Below are positions 28,343 through 38,437 of a DNA stretch of 64,000 bases, one piece after another. Every line of letters starts with the position of its first letter. Positions within the stretch are counted from its first letter, which is position 1. Under the pieces are notes generated by a model. That model had not been told where the DNA came from, searched no databases, and saw nothing but the letters and a program-made list of their open reading frames with translations. The DNA is from Candidatus Nitrospira kreftii (lineage in GTDB: Bacteria > Nitrospirota > Nitrospiria > Nitrospirales > Nitrospiraceae), in the NCBI GenBank assembly GCA_014058405.1, contig CP047423.1:1302001-1366000 (forward strand), given 5' to 3'. The translations under genes were made by a program, and so were the position numbers.

Positions 28343-28666
28343 ATGGCGAAATCGAAAACAGAGCGAGGCCGGTTTTCCTCGCGCAAGAAGATGGAGGTGG
28401 TGCTGCGCGTGCTGCGTGGCGACGATCTCGATGTGGTCTCGCGGGAAGCCGGGATCACCGCCGCGACGGTGTCAGAGTGGCGGGACCAGTTCGTGGCCAG
28501 TGGACAGGCCGGGTTGAAGAGCCGGGCCGCCGAGGGCCGCGACGACGAACTCGTGCGGCTGAAGGCCTTGGTCGGAGATTTGACGATGCGGCTGGAATTG
28601 TCGAGGGAGGCGGTCCAGCGGCTACGAGGTGGCGTCCCTTTGGCCACCGGGAGGTCGACGCGATGA
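28343..28666 (+). CDS. IS3-family transposase OrfA (IS-C copy 1)
   Basis: A 107-residue helix-turn-helix protein (VVSREAGITAATVSEWRDQF), with a C-terminal leucine-rich stretch typical of OrfA. It begins at ATG 28343 after the ribosome-binding site ggaggtg. The stop overlaps the start of OrfB as ATGA. Copy 2 differs at one visible residue (T for the first A of AAT). Confidence 0.85.
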   Translation: MAKSKTERGRFSSRKKMEVVLRVLRGDDLDVVSREAGITAATVSEWRDQFVASGQAGLKSRAAEGRDDELVRLKALVGDLTMRLELSREAVQRLRGGVPLATGRSTR

Positions 28667-29559
28667 GCCACGCCACGTCACCTTCCACGCATCGACGGTA
28701 TGGTGTGGTCCGGGTCTGTCAGGAATGGGACCTGAGTCGGTCCACCTTTTATGCCCAGCCGGGCCGTCGCGTCTCACCGCCCCGTGAGCCGGCGAAACGG
28801 GGCCCGAAGACGGCATACACCGACGAGGTGCTCACCGGGCACATTCGGCAGGTGCTGGCCGCCTCGCCGTTTCTCGGGGAAGGGCACCGCAAAGTCTGGG
28901 CACGGCTGCGGGCGCAAGGCATTCGTACGTCCAAACCGCGTGTCCTCCGGCTCATGCGGCAGGCTCATCTCTTGGCACCCACTCGGGTGGCCCGCGTCGT
29001 GGGACCGCGGGTCCACGACGGGACGATCACGACCGAGCGTCCGAATCAGATGTGGGGCACCGATGCGACCAGCACGGTGACGCAGCAGGATGGACTGGTC
29101 ACGGTCTTCGTCGGCATTGATCATTGCACCCTCGAAGGGATCGGCATCCATGCGGCGAGGCGCGCCACTCGCTTCGAGGCGTTGGAGCCGATTCGTCAGG
29201 GCGTGCGTCAGCAGTTCGGCACGTTCGCGGCCGGCCGTGCGACGGGCGTGCAAGTGCGGCATGATCACGGCAGTCAGTATATGAGTGACGATTTTCAGAC
29301 GGAACTCCGATTCCTGGGCATCACGTCGAGTCCAGCATTCGTGCGCGCCCCAGAAGGCAATGGCGTCGCCGAGCGGTTCATTCGCACGCTCAAGGAGCAG
29401 CTGTTGTGGGTGCGTACGTTCCAGACCGTCGAGGACCTCCGCCGCGCACTCCACGACTGGCTGCGTCTCTATAATGAGCAGTGGCTCGTCGAGCGGCATG
29501 GGTTTCGCTCACCGACCCAAGTGCGGCGAGATCTCCTCGCACCATCGGAGGCCGCGTGA
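28663..29559 (+). CDS. IS3-family transposase OrfB (IS-C copy 1)
   Basis: The 298-residue integrase-type subunit. HTH_21-like start, then the rve DDE domain: first D in MWGTDATST, second in VRHDHGSQYMS, E in GNGVAERFIRTLKEQL. The C-terminal WLVERHGFRSPTQVR is typical of the group. It is identical in translation to the copy at 37541-38437. Confidence 0.9.
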   Translation: MSHATSPSTHRRYGVVRVCQEWDLSRSTFYAQPGRRVSPPREPAKRGPKTAYTDEVLTGHIRQVLAASPFLGEGHRKVWARLRAQGIRTSKPRVLRLMRQAHLLAPTRVARVVGPRVHDGTITTERPNQMWGTDATSTVTQQDGLVTVFVGIDHCTLEGIGIHAARRATRFEALEPIRQGVRQQFGTFAAGRATGVQVRHDHGSQYMSDDFQTELRFLGITSSPAFVRAPEGNGVAERFIRTLKEQLLWVRTFQTVEDLRRALHDWLRLYNEQWLVERHGFRSPTQVRRDLLAPSEAA

Positions 29560-29714
29560 CAATGTTGATCGTTGAGACTTGGCGGCCGCTTGTGCAATGG
29601 TCCCCGAAAGATGACGCACACACTTGGCTGAGGAGCGACGATCGCCGAGCGATGCGACCCACAGGTCGGGTCAAATACAGCTACAACGGTGTCCAAGAAA
29701 TCGTGGGCGGTACA

Positions 29715-29921
29715 AGTGGCGCTAGATTTTTCAGGATAGGGGTGGGGTTGTCCTCCGCGAGTTTTCTGGCCGAATGCTGCTCTCCAAGAATCGAGCAATC
29801 TAAGAAGTCGAACAGCTTTGTCCATAGGGCGACCATCCAACCGGCGCGGGGACAAGCGGGCGTAGCCAGTGAATTGCTGAAGCAACTCCTTCACCACCAA
29901 GCCAGCTTGAGCTCGTTTCAT
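29715..29921 (-). pseudogene. unrecognised ORF start, cut by IS-C
   Basis: Reading the minus strand from ATG 29921, the first residues MKRAQAGLVVKELLQQF look like real coding sequence. The frame then runs into IS-C at 29714 with no continuation I can recognise beyond it. I cannot name the protein. The remaining gap 29922-30158 holds only the ribosome-binding site of the next gene (ggagattagg). Confidence 0.25.
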
Positions 29922-30158
29922 CTTGGGTTATTGGGATAGGGATTTCAATAGGCTCACGCACAGCCTAGCTACAAAATCGATTCTCAGAAAGACTAAAAAC
30001 CATCTGTAAGACGATTGTTGATGGGTGCAGTCTCTGCAGCACACATACGGTCATGACGAAGTCATTAAATCACATGGAAAAATGCGGTATGTCCTCGAGC
30101 GTCGCGCCGGTAACATCCTGGGGTAGACCGATTTTCGATTTGGAGATTAGGTTCCTAT

Positions 30159-31436
30159 ATGGCGATGCCACGTAATCCAAGCAGTGCCCAGGGGGTGGAT
30201 GCTGAACGGACCACACCCGAGAGCGGAGTCTATCCACCTGCTTTCTTGGAGTACGCTTGGTATGTGAACCTCATCTACATGTTCCTTGGGCAGGCATGGG
30301 GTATCGTTATTCCCTGGGTGGGGGGGGTGATATGGGTAGTTGTGGCCGCAGGATGCTTCCTAAGCGTTCACGCCCAGGCCTTACGGGTGTATAAGCCGGT
30401 TGCACTGGCTCTCGGTACCGGAATCCTTATGATTGCAATCCAGTTGCTTTTTCATGGAGAGTCCGGAATAACATGGCAGAAATGTATTGATTTCCTAGCA
30501 TGGATCGCAATGCTCATCACTGCCCAGGCGTTGTCTCTACGCCCACGATTTCTGCAGCGCTTTGCACTAGTGGCTTTTGGAATTGGATTAGCTTCCGTGC
30601 CCTTTATACAAACTCGCTCCGCAGGTACTGCTGTGCGAGCCTGGGCTTTAGGAACAGGAATTGGGAACCCAAATGCGCTGGGCATGTGGTTTGGTTTCTG
30701 CACCGTGTATTTTATCTTTGTGGGGCTCCACTCGAAGAAGCCTATGTTTAGGGCTGTCTATTGGATTGTTGCAGTAGGTTCTCTCTATATGGTCCTGCTT
30801 TCGGTTAGTCGGGCTCCATTGCTGGGGATCATTTTAGGATGTATCGTTGGATTGCGACCGATACTGAAGCGCGCTTTTGCCCCACTTTTTTCGCTCGTCC
30901 TCTTGATATGCCTTGTTCATCTGTCCGGCGTGTTTGCTGATGAATTTGAGTCCTACTTTGTCAGAGGGGCAGAGGAGACGGGAAGAGAAGTATTATGGTC
31001 GGTCGGGATGGAGCGGTTTCTTGATGCACCATGGATCGGTTATGGTTTGGGAGATATCAGAGTCATGAGGAATGGTCGGCTTATGAATCCGCACAATGGG
31101 CTTCTCTACATTGCGCTAGGGGCGGGAATCCTTCCCTTGGTGTGCTTTATTGGCTATTTGGCTCAGGCGGGGATCGGAGCTCTCCGCATCATGTGGATTG
31201 TAAATGAGGGAGAATCTGCACTTCTTCCTCCGCTAGTCGTGTTCGCGTTAATCGAGATCATGGTGCTTGACCATGCGTTTCTGTCTCCGTGGGCAGTAGT
31301 GATATTAGGTATGGCTGCTGGTGCCGACAAAGCTTATGCGAGGAAGTCATCGTTCCTTGGCCAGCAGGTCACAGGGAAGCAGTATGGCGGCGCTTCCAGA
31401 ACTGAGACCGAGTCGAGTATCACAGGCAGAACCTGA
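30159..31436 (+). CDS. O-antigen ligase/polymerase-like membrane protein (Wzy_C)
   Basis: A 425-residue polytopic protein with roughly ten hydrophobic segments between residues 30 and 385. The large periplasmic loop carries ETGREVLWSVGMERFLDAPWIGYGLG and LMNPHNGLLYIALGAG, the Wzy_C/WaaL pattern with the conserved histidine. It would polymerise repeat units or ligate glycan to an acceptor. A Wzm/Wzt system normally does not need a Wzy, so a ligase or a second polymer is possible. Gene context cannot decide. Confidence 0.8.
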   Translation: MAMPRNPSSAQGVDAERTTPESGVYPPAFLEYAWYVNLIYMFLGQAWGIVIPWVGGVIWVVVAAGCFLSVHAQALRVYKPVALALGTGILMIAIQLLFHGESGITWQKCIDFLAWIAMLITAQALSLRPRFLQRFALVAFGIGLASVPFIQTRSAGTAVRAWALGTGIGNPNALGMWFGFCTVYFIFVGLHSKKPMFRAVYWIVAVGSLYMVLLSVSRAPLLGIILGCIVGLRPILKRAFAPLFSLVLLICLVHLSGVFADEFESYFVRGAEETGREVLWSVGMERFLDAPWIGYGLGDIRVMRNGRLMNPHNGLLYIALGAGILPLVCFIGYLAQAGIGALRIMWIVNEGESALLPPLVVFALIEIMVLDHAFLSPWAVVILGMAAGADKAYARKSSFLGQQVTGKQYGGASRTETESSITGRT

Positions 31437-31589
31437 GTACCCCGTTGATAGACGGTTTTCTGAACAACCAAAGCCTCAGCAAAGTAGGAGGACGAATCTA
31501 CCTCGCACCGTATGCTAAGCTTCCGAACATCACGATAGGCAATTAGGTGACATTACCGACATAAAAAGTTGTAGATGCAGAGAGATAAA

Positions 31590-32714
31590 ATGAGTGACGT
31601 CTTCATGGCCGGAAATCACCATAAACAGATAGAATGCCGCCTCCTTTACCTAGTTGGTCAATTGTCCCTAGGAGGGTTAGAACGGCAGCTTGTCTATCTG
31701 ATCCAATCAATGGATCGAAGGCGCTACAAACCAGTCGTGGTTGTATGGGGTAATTCCCCTGACGACCATTACGCTGGAGATCTTTATGCGCTTGACGTAC
31801 CGGTGATACGTGTAGGAGGGAACCCGACATGTTTGGCCAAGTTGCGAGTACTGTGTAGCCTGGTATCCATGGTTCGACCGGAGGTGATTCATTCGTACAC
31901 CTTCTATACGAATATAGCCGCTTGGTGGGCGGCTCGAGGTACAGGAGCCATACCCATCGGATCGGTGCGAAGCAACTTCATCTTAGACCGTCGACAAAGC
32001 GGGAAGGTATTGTGGCGACTTTGTGCGCGATGGCCGTCAGCCCAGATCTTCAATAGCTTCACTGGGGAGCGGAACGCCAAAGATGTGACGGTGCTCTTTC
32101 GAGCCCTGCGCAGGTACGTCATCCACAACGGGATCGATCTGAATCAGTTTTCACTTCGACCCCATCCTGAACGGGGATATATCCTAGCTGTAGGAAGTAT
32201 GTTCGCAGGGAAACGCTGGGACCGATTGATTCGAGCAGCCACTCTTCTTGCTTCAAAGGGGTTGCACTTTGAAGTGCTCCACGTCGGGTCAGGACCTTTG
32301 AGAGAAGAACTGGAGATGATGGTGAGGAATCTTCATATGGAACATTTATTCCGGTTTTTGGGTGCACGCCGCGATGTTCCCGACTTGCTTGCCGGTGCGA
32401 TATTCCTAGTGCACACCTCCGAGGAGGAAGGTTGTCCAAATGTCATAATGGAGGCAATGGCCTGCGGCCGTGCCGTTGTTGCAACAGATGCTGGTGATAC
32501 TCCCTATCTCGTAGAGGACGGTAAGACAGGTTATGTAGTTCCGAGAGGAGATGAAATCACACTCGCCGAGCGTATAGCCTCTCTCCTTGAAGATCGGGAG
32601 CTATGCCGACGGATGGGAGATGCAGGTCGAATCAAAGCTGAGCAAGCGTTCGGGCTCGATCGCTTGAGGGTGGAGACCTTCGCGGCTTACCGAGCTGAAG
32701 GCTGGGAAGATTAG
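31590..32714 (+). CDS. glycosyltransferase family 4 (group 1)
   Basis: A GT-B enzyme. It has LVGQLSLGGLERQLVYLIQ at the start and the donor-site run FLVHTSEEEGCPNVIMEAM (E-E-x7-E), followed by GRAVVATDAGDTPYLVEDG. ATG 31590, with gagag just upstream, fits best; ATG 31575 and 31605 are in frame. It is followed closely by another family 4 enzyme. Confidence 0.88.
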   Translation: MSDVFMAGNHHKQIECRLLYLVGQLSLGGLERQLVYLIQSMDRRRYKPVVVVWGNSPDDHYAGDLYALDVPVIRVGGNPTCLAKLRVLCSLVSMVRPEVIHSYTFYTNIAAWWAARGTGAIPIGSVRSNFILDRRQSGKVLWRLCARWPSAQIFNSFTGERNAKDVTVLFRALRRYVIHNGIDLNQFSLRPHPERGYILAVGSMFAGKRWDRLIRAATLLASKGLHFEVLHVGSGPLREELEMMVRNLHMEHLFRFLGARRDVPDLLAGAIFLVHTSEEEGCPNVIMEAMACGRAVVATDAGDTPYLVEDGKTGYVVPRGDEITLAERIASLLEDRELCRRMGDAGRIKAEQAFGLDRLRVETFAAYRAEGWED

Positions 32715-32789
32715 GTAATGCGTTCGGGATCAGCAGCTGAATGGGAGATGTGCGGCGAACAAGAAGAGAAGGTTAACCATATCTGAATT

Positions 32790-34034
32790 ATGCGCATAGC
32801 GTACGTCATACCGACACAAACTCCAACGACATTCATTTACAACGAGATGATTGAGGTGCAGGAGGCAGGGCATGATCTGGTGATTGTGCCACTCCGATCG
32901 TCACCGTCATCATCAGAATCTCCATCAACAATATCTCAAAGGATTTTCAACAGATTGAGGCCTGTGAAGACATTTTCGGCAAGTTTGTTCGACGCCGCCA
33001 TAGTATGGATCTCCCTCTTTATGCTTCTACGGTATCCTATCCGTGTTTTCCGCACACTTCTTTCGCTGCACTGTGCTGCAGGTTTGAACCCTTTTGCTCA
33101 TGCCGGCATCTTGGTTGTGACTCCTAAGGCATTGGCTATGGCCTACAGGCTACGCAGGTATGGAGTCGACCATATTCATGCGCACTTCGCGGCGCATGCG
33201 GCTACGTGCGCTGGAATTGCGGGTAGCGTGAGCCGAATTCCGTTTTCTTTCACAGCCCATGCATATGACATCTATTGTACGGCCATAAGTTTACGAAATG
33301 ACACACTGGGTTGGAAGCTTCGCCATGCTGCGCAGGTATTTACCATCAGCGAGCATGGCAAGAAATTGTTGTGCGCCAACTTGCCCTCCACAGCCTGTGG
33401 TCATGTTCATAAAGTATTCGTCGGCATACCCATGGATATGTTCCAAGAGCAGCCGCCACCTCTCATTGATGACCATGGTCTAAGGCTCCTGTGTGTTACG
33501 AGGTTTGATACAAAAAAAGGACTTGATACATTAGTTGATGCTTGCGCGATTCTCAGAAATCAATCGGTTGCGTTTCAGTTGCAGATATACGGAGAAGGCC
33601 CTTTGCGGGAATCTTTGGCAAGGCAAATTGCACGCCTGAACCTGAAGCAATATGTTCAGCTGGGCCAGTCAATTTCGCAAGAAGTCGTTGCAAAAGAATT
33701 GGCGGCATGCCACATGTTTGTCATGCCATGCCGCAGGGATCCAGAGACAGGAGACATCGATGGGATCCCGACGGTGTTTATGGAGGCTATGGCTACGGGC
33801 AGGCCGGTAATCAGCTGCCCGGTAGCGGGAGTTTCTGAATTGGTGCGTGACGGCGAGACCGGGCTATTGGTCCCCTCGGATAATCCTGATGCGCTGGCCG
33901 AGGCTATTATCCGCTTGGAAGGAGATGACTCACTGAGGATTCGTCTTGGGAAGCAGGCACGTCTTCTGGCTGAGCAACAGCACAACCAGCTTACGAATGT
34001 GCGCCAATTCCTTAACCTGATAACAAAGCGGTGA
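32790..34034 (+). CDS. glycosyltransferase family 4 (WcaL/EpsD-like)
   Basis: A 414-residue GT-B enzyme with the compact DHIHAHFAAHAATCAGIA acceptor-side motif near residue 127 and FTAHAYDIY after it, as in colanic-acid WcaL-type transferases. The donor site carries GIPTVFMEAMATGRPVISCP and VSELVRDGETGLLVP. It ends 71 bases before a convergent gene, and I see no clear terminator between them. Confidence 0.88.
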   Translation: MRIAYVIPTQTPTTFIYNEMIEVQEAGHDLVIVPLRSSPSSSESPSTISQRIFNRLRPVKTFSASLFDAAIVWISLFMLLRYPIRVFRTLLSLHCAAGLNPFAHAGILVVTPKALAMAYRLRRYGVDHIHAHFAAHAATCAGIAGSVSRIPFSFTAHAYDIYCTAISLRNDTLGWKLRHAAQVFTISEHGKKLLCANLPSTACGHVHKVFVGIPMDMFQEQPPPLIDDHGLRLLCVTRFDTKKGLDTLVDACAILRNQSVAFQLQIYGEGPLRESLARQIARLNLKQYVQLGQSISQEVVAKELAACHMFVMPCRRDPETGDIDGIPTVFMEAMATGRPVISCPVAGVSELVRDGETGLLVPSDNPDALAEAIIRLEGDDSLRIRLGKQARLLAEQQHNQLTNVRQFLNLITKR

Positions 34035-34105
34035 TTCGATTTCCGGCTAATTGGTGGGAATAGCTGCCTCACTTGTTATGAGCATCTGGAAATTCAGTAG
34101 CGCAG

Positions 34106-35359
34106 TCAGCGGATTTGCAACCCTTCGGGACGCAGCGGTGAGTTTCCCTCCTGTTCAGAAAACTCGAAAGCCCCGATGTCCGGAGCCCTTCCCGTGAATG
34201 GCAGCCCGACATCGGTTCCTCTATCAATGGCGGGACTCTTCGAAGTCAGTCTAAAGTCGCGGGCCTCGGCATTTATAACCTTCGGGTGGGTATTAAACAT
34301 ATTCTCCGCATAAGTCAAACCAGATGATGGTTTCCCGCTCGGGTTGATCATGACGGAAGCGGCTCCGTTGGTCAGGTTATGGGATATGACGACGTCTTTA
34401 ATTGTGCCGACATGGTAGAATTCAATGCCATACCCCTTCGGAGGATCGTAAAAAATGTTATTGTTTATGTGCACATTGGATAAGGAATGAGCGAGAAGGA
34501 TTTGCCCTGTGGGCCTATTGGTTGGGCTCCTATCAGCGAAGACGTTATTATAAATAAACAATCCAATGTTCGTGCATCCACCCTCTCTATATATGTGGAT
34601 TGGATACCCACGAGTAATATCATGAAAAATGTTGTAACGAATCGTAAGATTCTGGGTTTCACCCGCATAGATTCCATGATCGTGATGGAATATGATTGTA
34701 ACACACCCGTTTTCTCCAGCTCGTAGTCTGCCGATTGTGTGGAAACTGTTGTGTTCAATTACTACGTTCGCGACACCATGGAAGGTTATTCCGCTATTTG
34801 CTCTAGTATTTGAGCAGACTGTCCTCCCTAGGTCATGGATGGAATTCATACGGATAACTGTACCGGTGGCGCCCGATGTCAATGTGATACCGTGGTGCGA
34901 ATTGCCGGTAGTATAGGGCGATCCTTGAATTTCAAACCCTTCAATGATGTAGTATGGGACGGTGATGCGGAATCCAGCGTTGAGAGCGTCCACTCTGCTT
35001 GGCACAACGAATCGGGCTCCAAGCGGTGTTTCACTTTTAATGGTAATGGGTTTTAATGCAGTACCGGAGGGTGCAGTCGTTCTGGCATACACCACAATCC
35101 CATCTCCGTCTGTATCCGCATAGGTTCCGTTGAGCACGAGGCAGGTGTCGCCTGCGACCAGCGGCGATCGTGTCGTGACACATGCTTGCGGGTGTCGCCA
35201 TGGATTAGCCAATGTGCCTGGATTAGAATCATTACCCGTTGGGGCTACATAGTACGTGACACCCTGAGCCTCGAGTGACCAGAAAAGAGCAAAAACGACA
35301 CTGGTTCCACATAGCCAGTGTCCAGATCGTCGCCAGAACTTGCCTGATCTTACTGCCAT
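34106..35359 (-). CDS. secreted right-handed beta-helix protein, paralog 1
   Basis: A 417-residue secreted protein with a signal peptide ending near EAQG. A TYYVAPTGNDSNPGT opening is characteristic of pectate-lyase-fold proteins, with a repeated N-x-F/I pattern (VVIEHNSFHTIGR, LTIRYNIFHDITRGYP, VHINNNIFYDPP) forming beta-helix coils. It ends with AIDRGTDVG and APDIGAFEF. Such folds include polysaccharide lyases, C5-epimerases and O-acetyl esterases; catalytic residues cannot be assigned. A clear paralog lies at 47978-49195 on the same strand. Confidence 0.75.
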   Translation of the reverse strand: MAVRSGKFWRRSGHWLCGTSVVFALFWSLEAQGVTYYVAPTGNDSNPGTLANPWRHPQACVTTRSPLVAGDTCLVLNGTYADTDGDGIVVYARTTAPSGTALKPITIKSETPLGARFVVPSRVDALNAGFRITVPYYIIEGFEIQGSPYTTGNSHHGITLTSGATGTVIRMNSIHDLGRTVCSNTRANSGITFHGVANVVIEHNSFHTIGRLRAGENGCVTIIFHHDHGIYAGETQNLTIRYNIFHDITRGYPIHIYREGGCTNIGLFIYNNVFADRSPTNRPTGQILLAHSLSNVHINNNIFYDPPKGYGIEFYHVGTIKDVVISHNLTNGAASVMINPSGKPSSGLTYAENMFNTHPKVINAEARDFRLTSKSPAIDRGTDVGLPFTGRAPDIGAFEFSEQEGNSPLRPEGLQIR

Positions 35360-35580
35360 AATTGCCTCATTTAGGATGATTCAGGATGCGGAACCGTCCA
35401 ACTTAGCCTTCCTAAATTAGAAAGCAGCTTCTATGCCATAAGGCAGTTGGGTAACCTATTGATTAACCACCCCTACGTTCTGTTGGAATTCTACTCAACC
35501 TCTGTTTATATGTTCAAGATTGGACGAAATTATGCGATTTCCACCATTGTTTGGCCAGGATTTCTTCAAAAATAGACCAC

Positions 35581-35911
35581 TGACCTCGGTTGTCAATAGT
35601 GGACGCCATGAATGACAGTCTCACACCGCCGGTTATTGACGGGCCCACTGCTGGGCAAACGCCACTGGCGAGCGATTTCCTAGTCGAGAATGTCACCGCT
35701 GACGGTTGTAGAACAGCTCGATGTACTCCGCGATCTCGCGGCGAGCTGGCTCACGGGTCTCGTAGCGCCGGTGATGCACCAGCTCATTTTTCAGCGTCCC
35801 CCAGAAACTCTCCATCGGCGCGTTGTCATAGCAATTCCCCTTCCGACTCATGGACGCGGTCATGCCACACTGGCGGACCTGGTCTTGATAGGCCTGGGCA
35901 CAATACTGGAC
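35581..35911 (-). mobile_element. IS-B fragment, 3' part of transposase, minus strand
   Basis: The exact terminus tgacctcggttgtcaatagtgg starts at 35581. From it the minus strand reads the C-terminal part of an IS3-family OrfB that matches the IS-B copy at 47261-47767, including SRKGNCYDNAPMESFWG. It breaks off at about 35911, where group II intron sequence in the other orientation begins, so a rearrangement joined the two. Confidence 0.8.
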
Positions 35912-35987
35912 AATAACTCACGCTGACGTGGCTTTTGCCTAACGCAACACTTGAATGGAGAGCCGGATGCGCTGAGAGATGCATGTC

Positions 35988-37214
35988 GGGACTGTTGAAT
36001 AAAGGGGGCCTTGCTTGAATTTTTGTTATACTGCGCCTCGTCCGATCGCGTGTTACAGCCCTTTTCCACTCTGGAGCCCTATATGTCCCCAATGGAAATG
36101 GTCGATCTCGACAGCCTGATCTCGTCCACGCACCCGTACCGGCGGTTTCAGGCCTATCTGCCGGATAGCACCGAAGCCTTGGCTGACGTGCGTCAGCTCA
36201 AAGGCGCTGATGGGTATGGCGTGGAGCGGCTCTTTCGCTGTCTGCTCGTGCAATTCATGGAAGACCTCTCGGATCGGGAGCTGGCGCGATATCTGGAAGA
36301 AAATCTGGCCGCCAAGTGGCTATGTGGGTTCACCCTGTCGGAACCCACACCCGACTACAGCTTGTTCACTCGTGTCCGTACCCGCATCGGGCCGACTCGC
36401 CTCTCCCAGCTGTTTGCCACCATGCGCGCACAGCTCAAAGCGGCCGGGCTGATGAGCGAAGTGTTCACGTTTGTGGATGCCACACATCTGATTGCCAAAG
36501 CTACGCTGTGGGAAGAGCGTGACAAGGCGCGGCAGCAGCACATCGAGAAGCTGAACAACACGGTGCTGCCGAAAGTGGCGGTGGAGCGCAAGCCCGGATT
36601 GGCTGTAAGGGGAAGAAGAAATATTGGTACGGCTATAAAGAGCATGTCAGCGTGGATATGCAATCCGGGCTGATCAACAAGGTGGCCACCACCCCAGCCA
36701 ATCTGCCCGATGCCCACGGCCTCCGGCATGTCTGCCCCACCCAAGGGGCGATCTATGGAGACAAAGGCTATTGTACGGCTCCCGCTCGGCAGGCTGCCGC
36801 CCAACGGAGCTGTCATCTCGCGGCCATTCAACGGAACAATATGCGATCCAAGAATCGGGATCGCGACCGGTGGTATACGCATCTGCGAGCTCCGTACGAA
36901 CGGGTGTTTTCTCACCGGCCGAAGCGCGTGCGCTACCGTAGGTTGGCGAAGAATCAATTCGCAGCCTTCTTGCAGGCCATGGTGTTTAACCTCAAACGGT
37001 TGGTCGTCCTCGACGCGAACTTCGTGGTGGCCTAAGCGCAGGACAAGGTCCACGGATCTTGCCTCAAAGGAGGAACCCCTCCTCCCGGATACCAACTCAA
37101 GAGCACCCTACGGGGAGTGCCTACCGTGGAGGCGTTCCTCGAAGACCTTTGGCGAGATCGTTTGGACCATCCTCCTCTCACCGGAGTCCGCACACCGCTT
37201 TTTTCAACAGCCCC
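35988..37214 (+). mobile_element. IS-E, IS5-like insertion sequence (1227 bp)
   Basis: Inverted ends gggactgttgaa (35988) and ttcaacagcccc (to 37214) differ by one base. The flanking atgtc on both sides (35983-35987 and 37215-37219) is a target duplication of 5 bp, or 4 bp if the last base is counted as part of the IS. The target lies inside domain V of a group II intron. The transposase is broken. Confidence 0.85.
36083..37035 (+). pseudogene. IS5-family transposase with a frameshift (IS-E)
   Basis: A DDE transposase. The first aspartate is in VFTFVDATHLIAKATLWEER, the second in GAIYGDKGY, and the C-terminal part has RVRYRRLAKNQFAAF. The frame breaks near 36590: reading aagcccgg as aag-gcc-cgg would restore the expected RIGCKGKKKYWYGYKEH, so one G is missing. 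The two halves are otherwise intact, so the loss is recent, programmed or an assembly error. Confidence 0.85.
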
Positions 37215-37540
37215 ATGTCCGGTTCGGGGAGGAGAGGCTGGGAGATGGTGCGACTACGCCCGGTCTCTCACTCCACTGCCGACCGTGGAAGGGTGGCTGT
37301 ATCTGGCTGGCGTGAAGGATCTCTACACCTGTGAGGTGGTCGCCCATGCGATGGACGCCCGGATGACAACGGACTTGGTGCAGGGTGTACCGCCCACGAT
37401 TTCTTGGACACCGTTGTAGCTGTATTTGACCCGACCTGTGGGTCGCATCGCTCGGCGATCGTCGCTCCTCAGCCAAGTGTGTGCGTCATCTTTCGGGGAC
37501 CATTGCACAAGCGGCCGCCAAGTCTCAACGATCAACATTG

Positions 37541-38437
37541 TCACGCGGCCTCCGATGGTGCGAGGAGATCTCGCCGCACTTGGGTCGGTGAGCGAAACCC
37601 ATGCCGCTCGACGAGCCACTGCTCATTATAGAGACGCAGCCAGTCGTGGAGTGCGCGGCGGAGGTCCTCGACGGTCTGGAACGTACGCACCCACAACAGC
37701 TGCTCCTTGAGCGTGCGAATGAACCGCTCGGCGACGCCATTGCCTTCTGGGGCGCGCACGAATGCTGGACTCGACGTGATGCCCAGGAATCGGAGTTCCG
37801 TCTGAAAATCGTCACTCATATACTGACTGCCGTGATCATGCCGCACTTGCACGCCCGTCGCACGGCCGGCCGCGAACGTGCCGAACTGCTGACGCACGCC
37901 CTGACGAATCGGCTCCAACGCCTCGAAGCGAGTGGCGCGCCTCGCCGCATGGATGCCGATCCCTTCGAGGGTGCAATGATCAATGCCGACGAAGACCGTG
38001 ACCAGTCCATCCTGCTGCGTCACCGTGCTGGTCGCATCGGTGCCCCACATCTGATTCGGACGCTCGGTCGTGATCGTCCCGTCGTGGACCCGCGGTCCCA
38101 CGACGCGGGCCACCCGAGTGGGTGCCAAGAGATGAGCCTGCCGCATGAGCCGGAGGACACGCGGTTTGGACGTACGAATGCCTTGCGCCCGCAGCCGTGC
38201 CCAGACTTTGCGGTGCCCTTCCCCGAGAAACGGCGAGGCGGCCAGCACCTGCCGAATGTGCCCGGTGAGCACCTCGTCGGTGTATGCCGTCTTCGGGCCC
38301 CGTTTCGCCGGCTCACGGGGCGGTGAGACGCGACGGCCCGGCTGGGCATAAAAGGTGGACCGACTCAGGTCCCATTCCTGACAGACCCGGACCACACCAT
38401 ACCGTCGATGCGTGGAAGGTGACGTGGCGTGGCTCAT
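37541..38437 (-). CDS. IS3-family transposase OrfB (IS-C copy 2)
   Basis: 298 residues, the same translation as the OrfB of copy 1, with all three DDE residues in place (WGTDAT, RHDHGSQ, VAERF). The start overlaps the OrfA stop (ATGA). The element therefore looks functional. Confidence 0.9.
   Translation of the reverse strand: MSHATSPSTHRRYGVVRVCQEWDLSRSTFYAQPGRRVSPPREPAKRGPKTAYTDEVLTGHIRQVLAASPFLGEGHRKVWARLRAQGIRTSKPRVLRLMRQAHLLAPTRVARVVGPRVHDGTITTERPNQMWGTDATSTVTQQDGLVTVFVGIDHCTLEGIGIHAARRATRFEALEPIRQGVRQQFGTFAAGRATGVQVRHDHGSQYMSDDFQTELRFLGITSSPAFVRAPEGNGVAERFIRTLKEQLLWVRTFQTVEDLRRALHDWLRLYNEQWLVERHGFRSPTQVRRDLLAPSEAA

Larger units (their letters stand above)
28274..29714 (+). mobile_element. 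IS-C copy 1, complete IS3-family insertion sequence (1441 bp)
   Basis: Ends tcctccgccccacgatttcc and (inverted) tgtaccgcccacgatttc match each other imperfectly. Boundaries were set by comparison with copy 2 at 37386, which has a clean target duplication. The flanks of copy 1 (agta and agtg) differ at one base, so a duplication is not clear here. It carries two overlapping transposase frames. Confidence 0.85.
35918..37276 (+). mobile_element. 3' fragment of a second group II intron, split by IS-E
   Basis: 35921-35987 and 37215-37276, read together, match the last 120 bases of the intron at 44974-47260. They contain the end of the maturase tail region, the domain V hairpin (gagccggatgcgctgagag ... 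gtccggttc), and the end of domain VI. The join is exact once IS-E and one atgtc are removed. The fragment ends in ac, the AY expected of a group II intron, and is followed by the same IS-B exon sequence (tgccgacc). The 5' part of the intron is missing. Confidence 0.8.

Noticed and set aside
28774..29499. 241-codon minus-strand ORF within IS-C (and its twin at 37601-38326)
   Set aside because: Antisense to the transposase. It is conserved between copies only because the copies are nearly identical.
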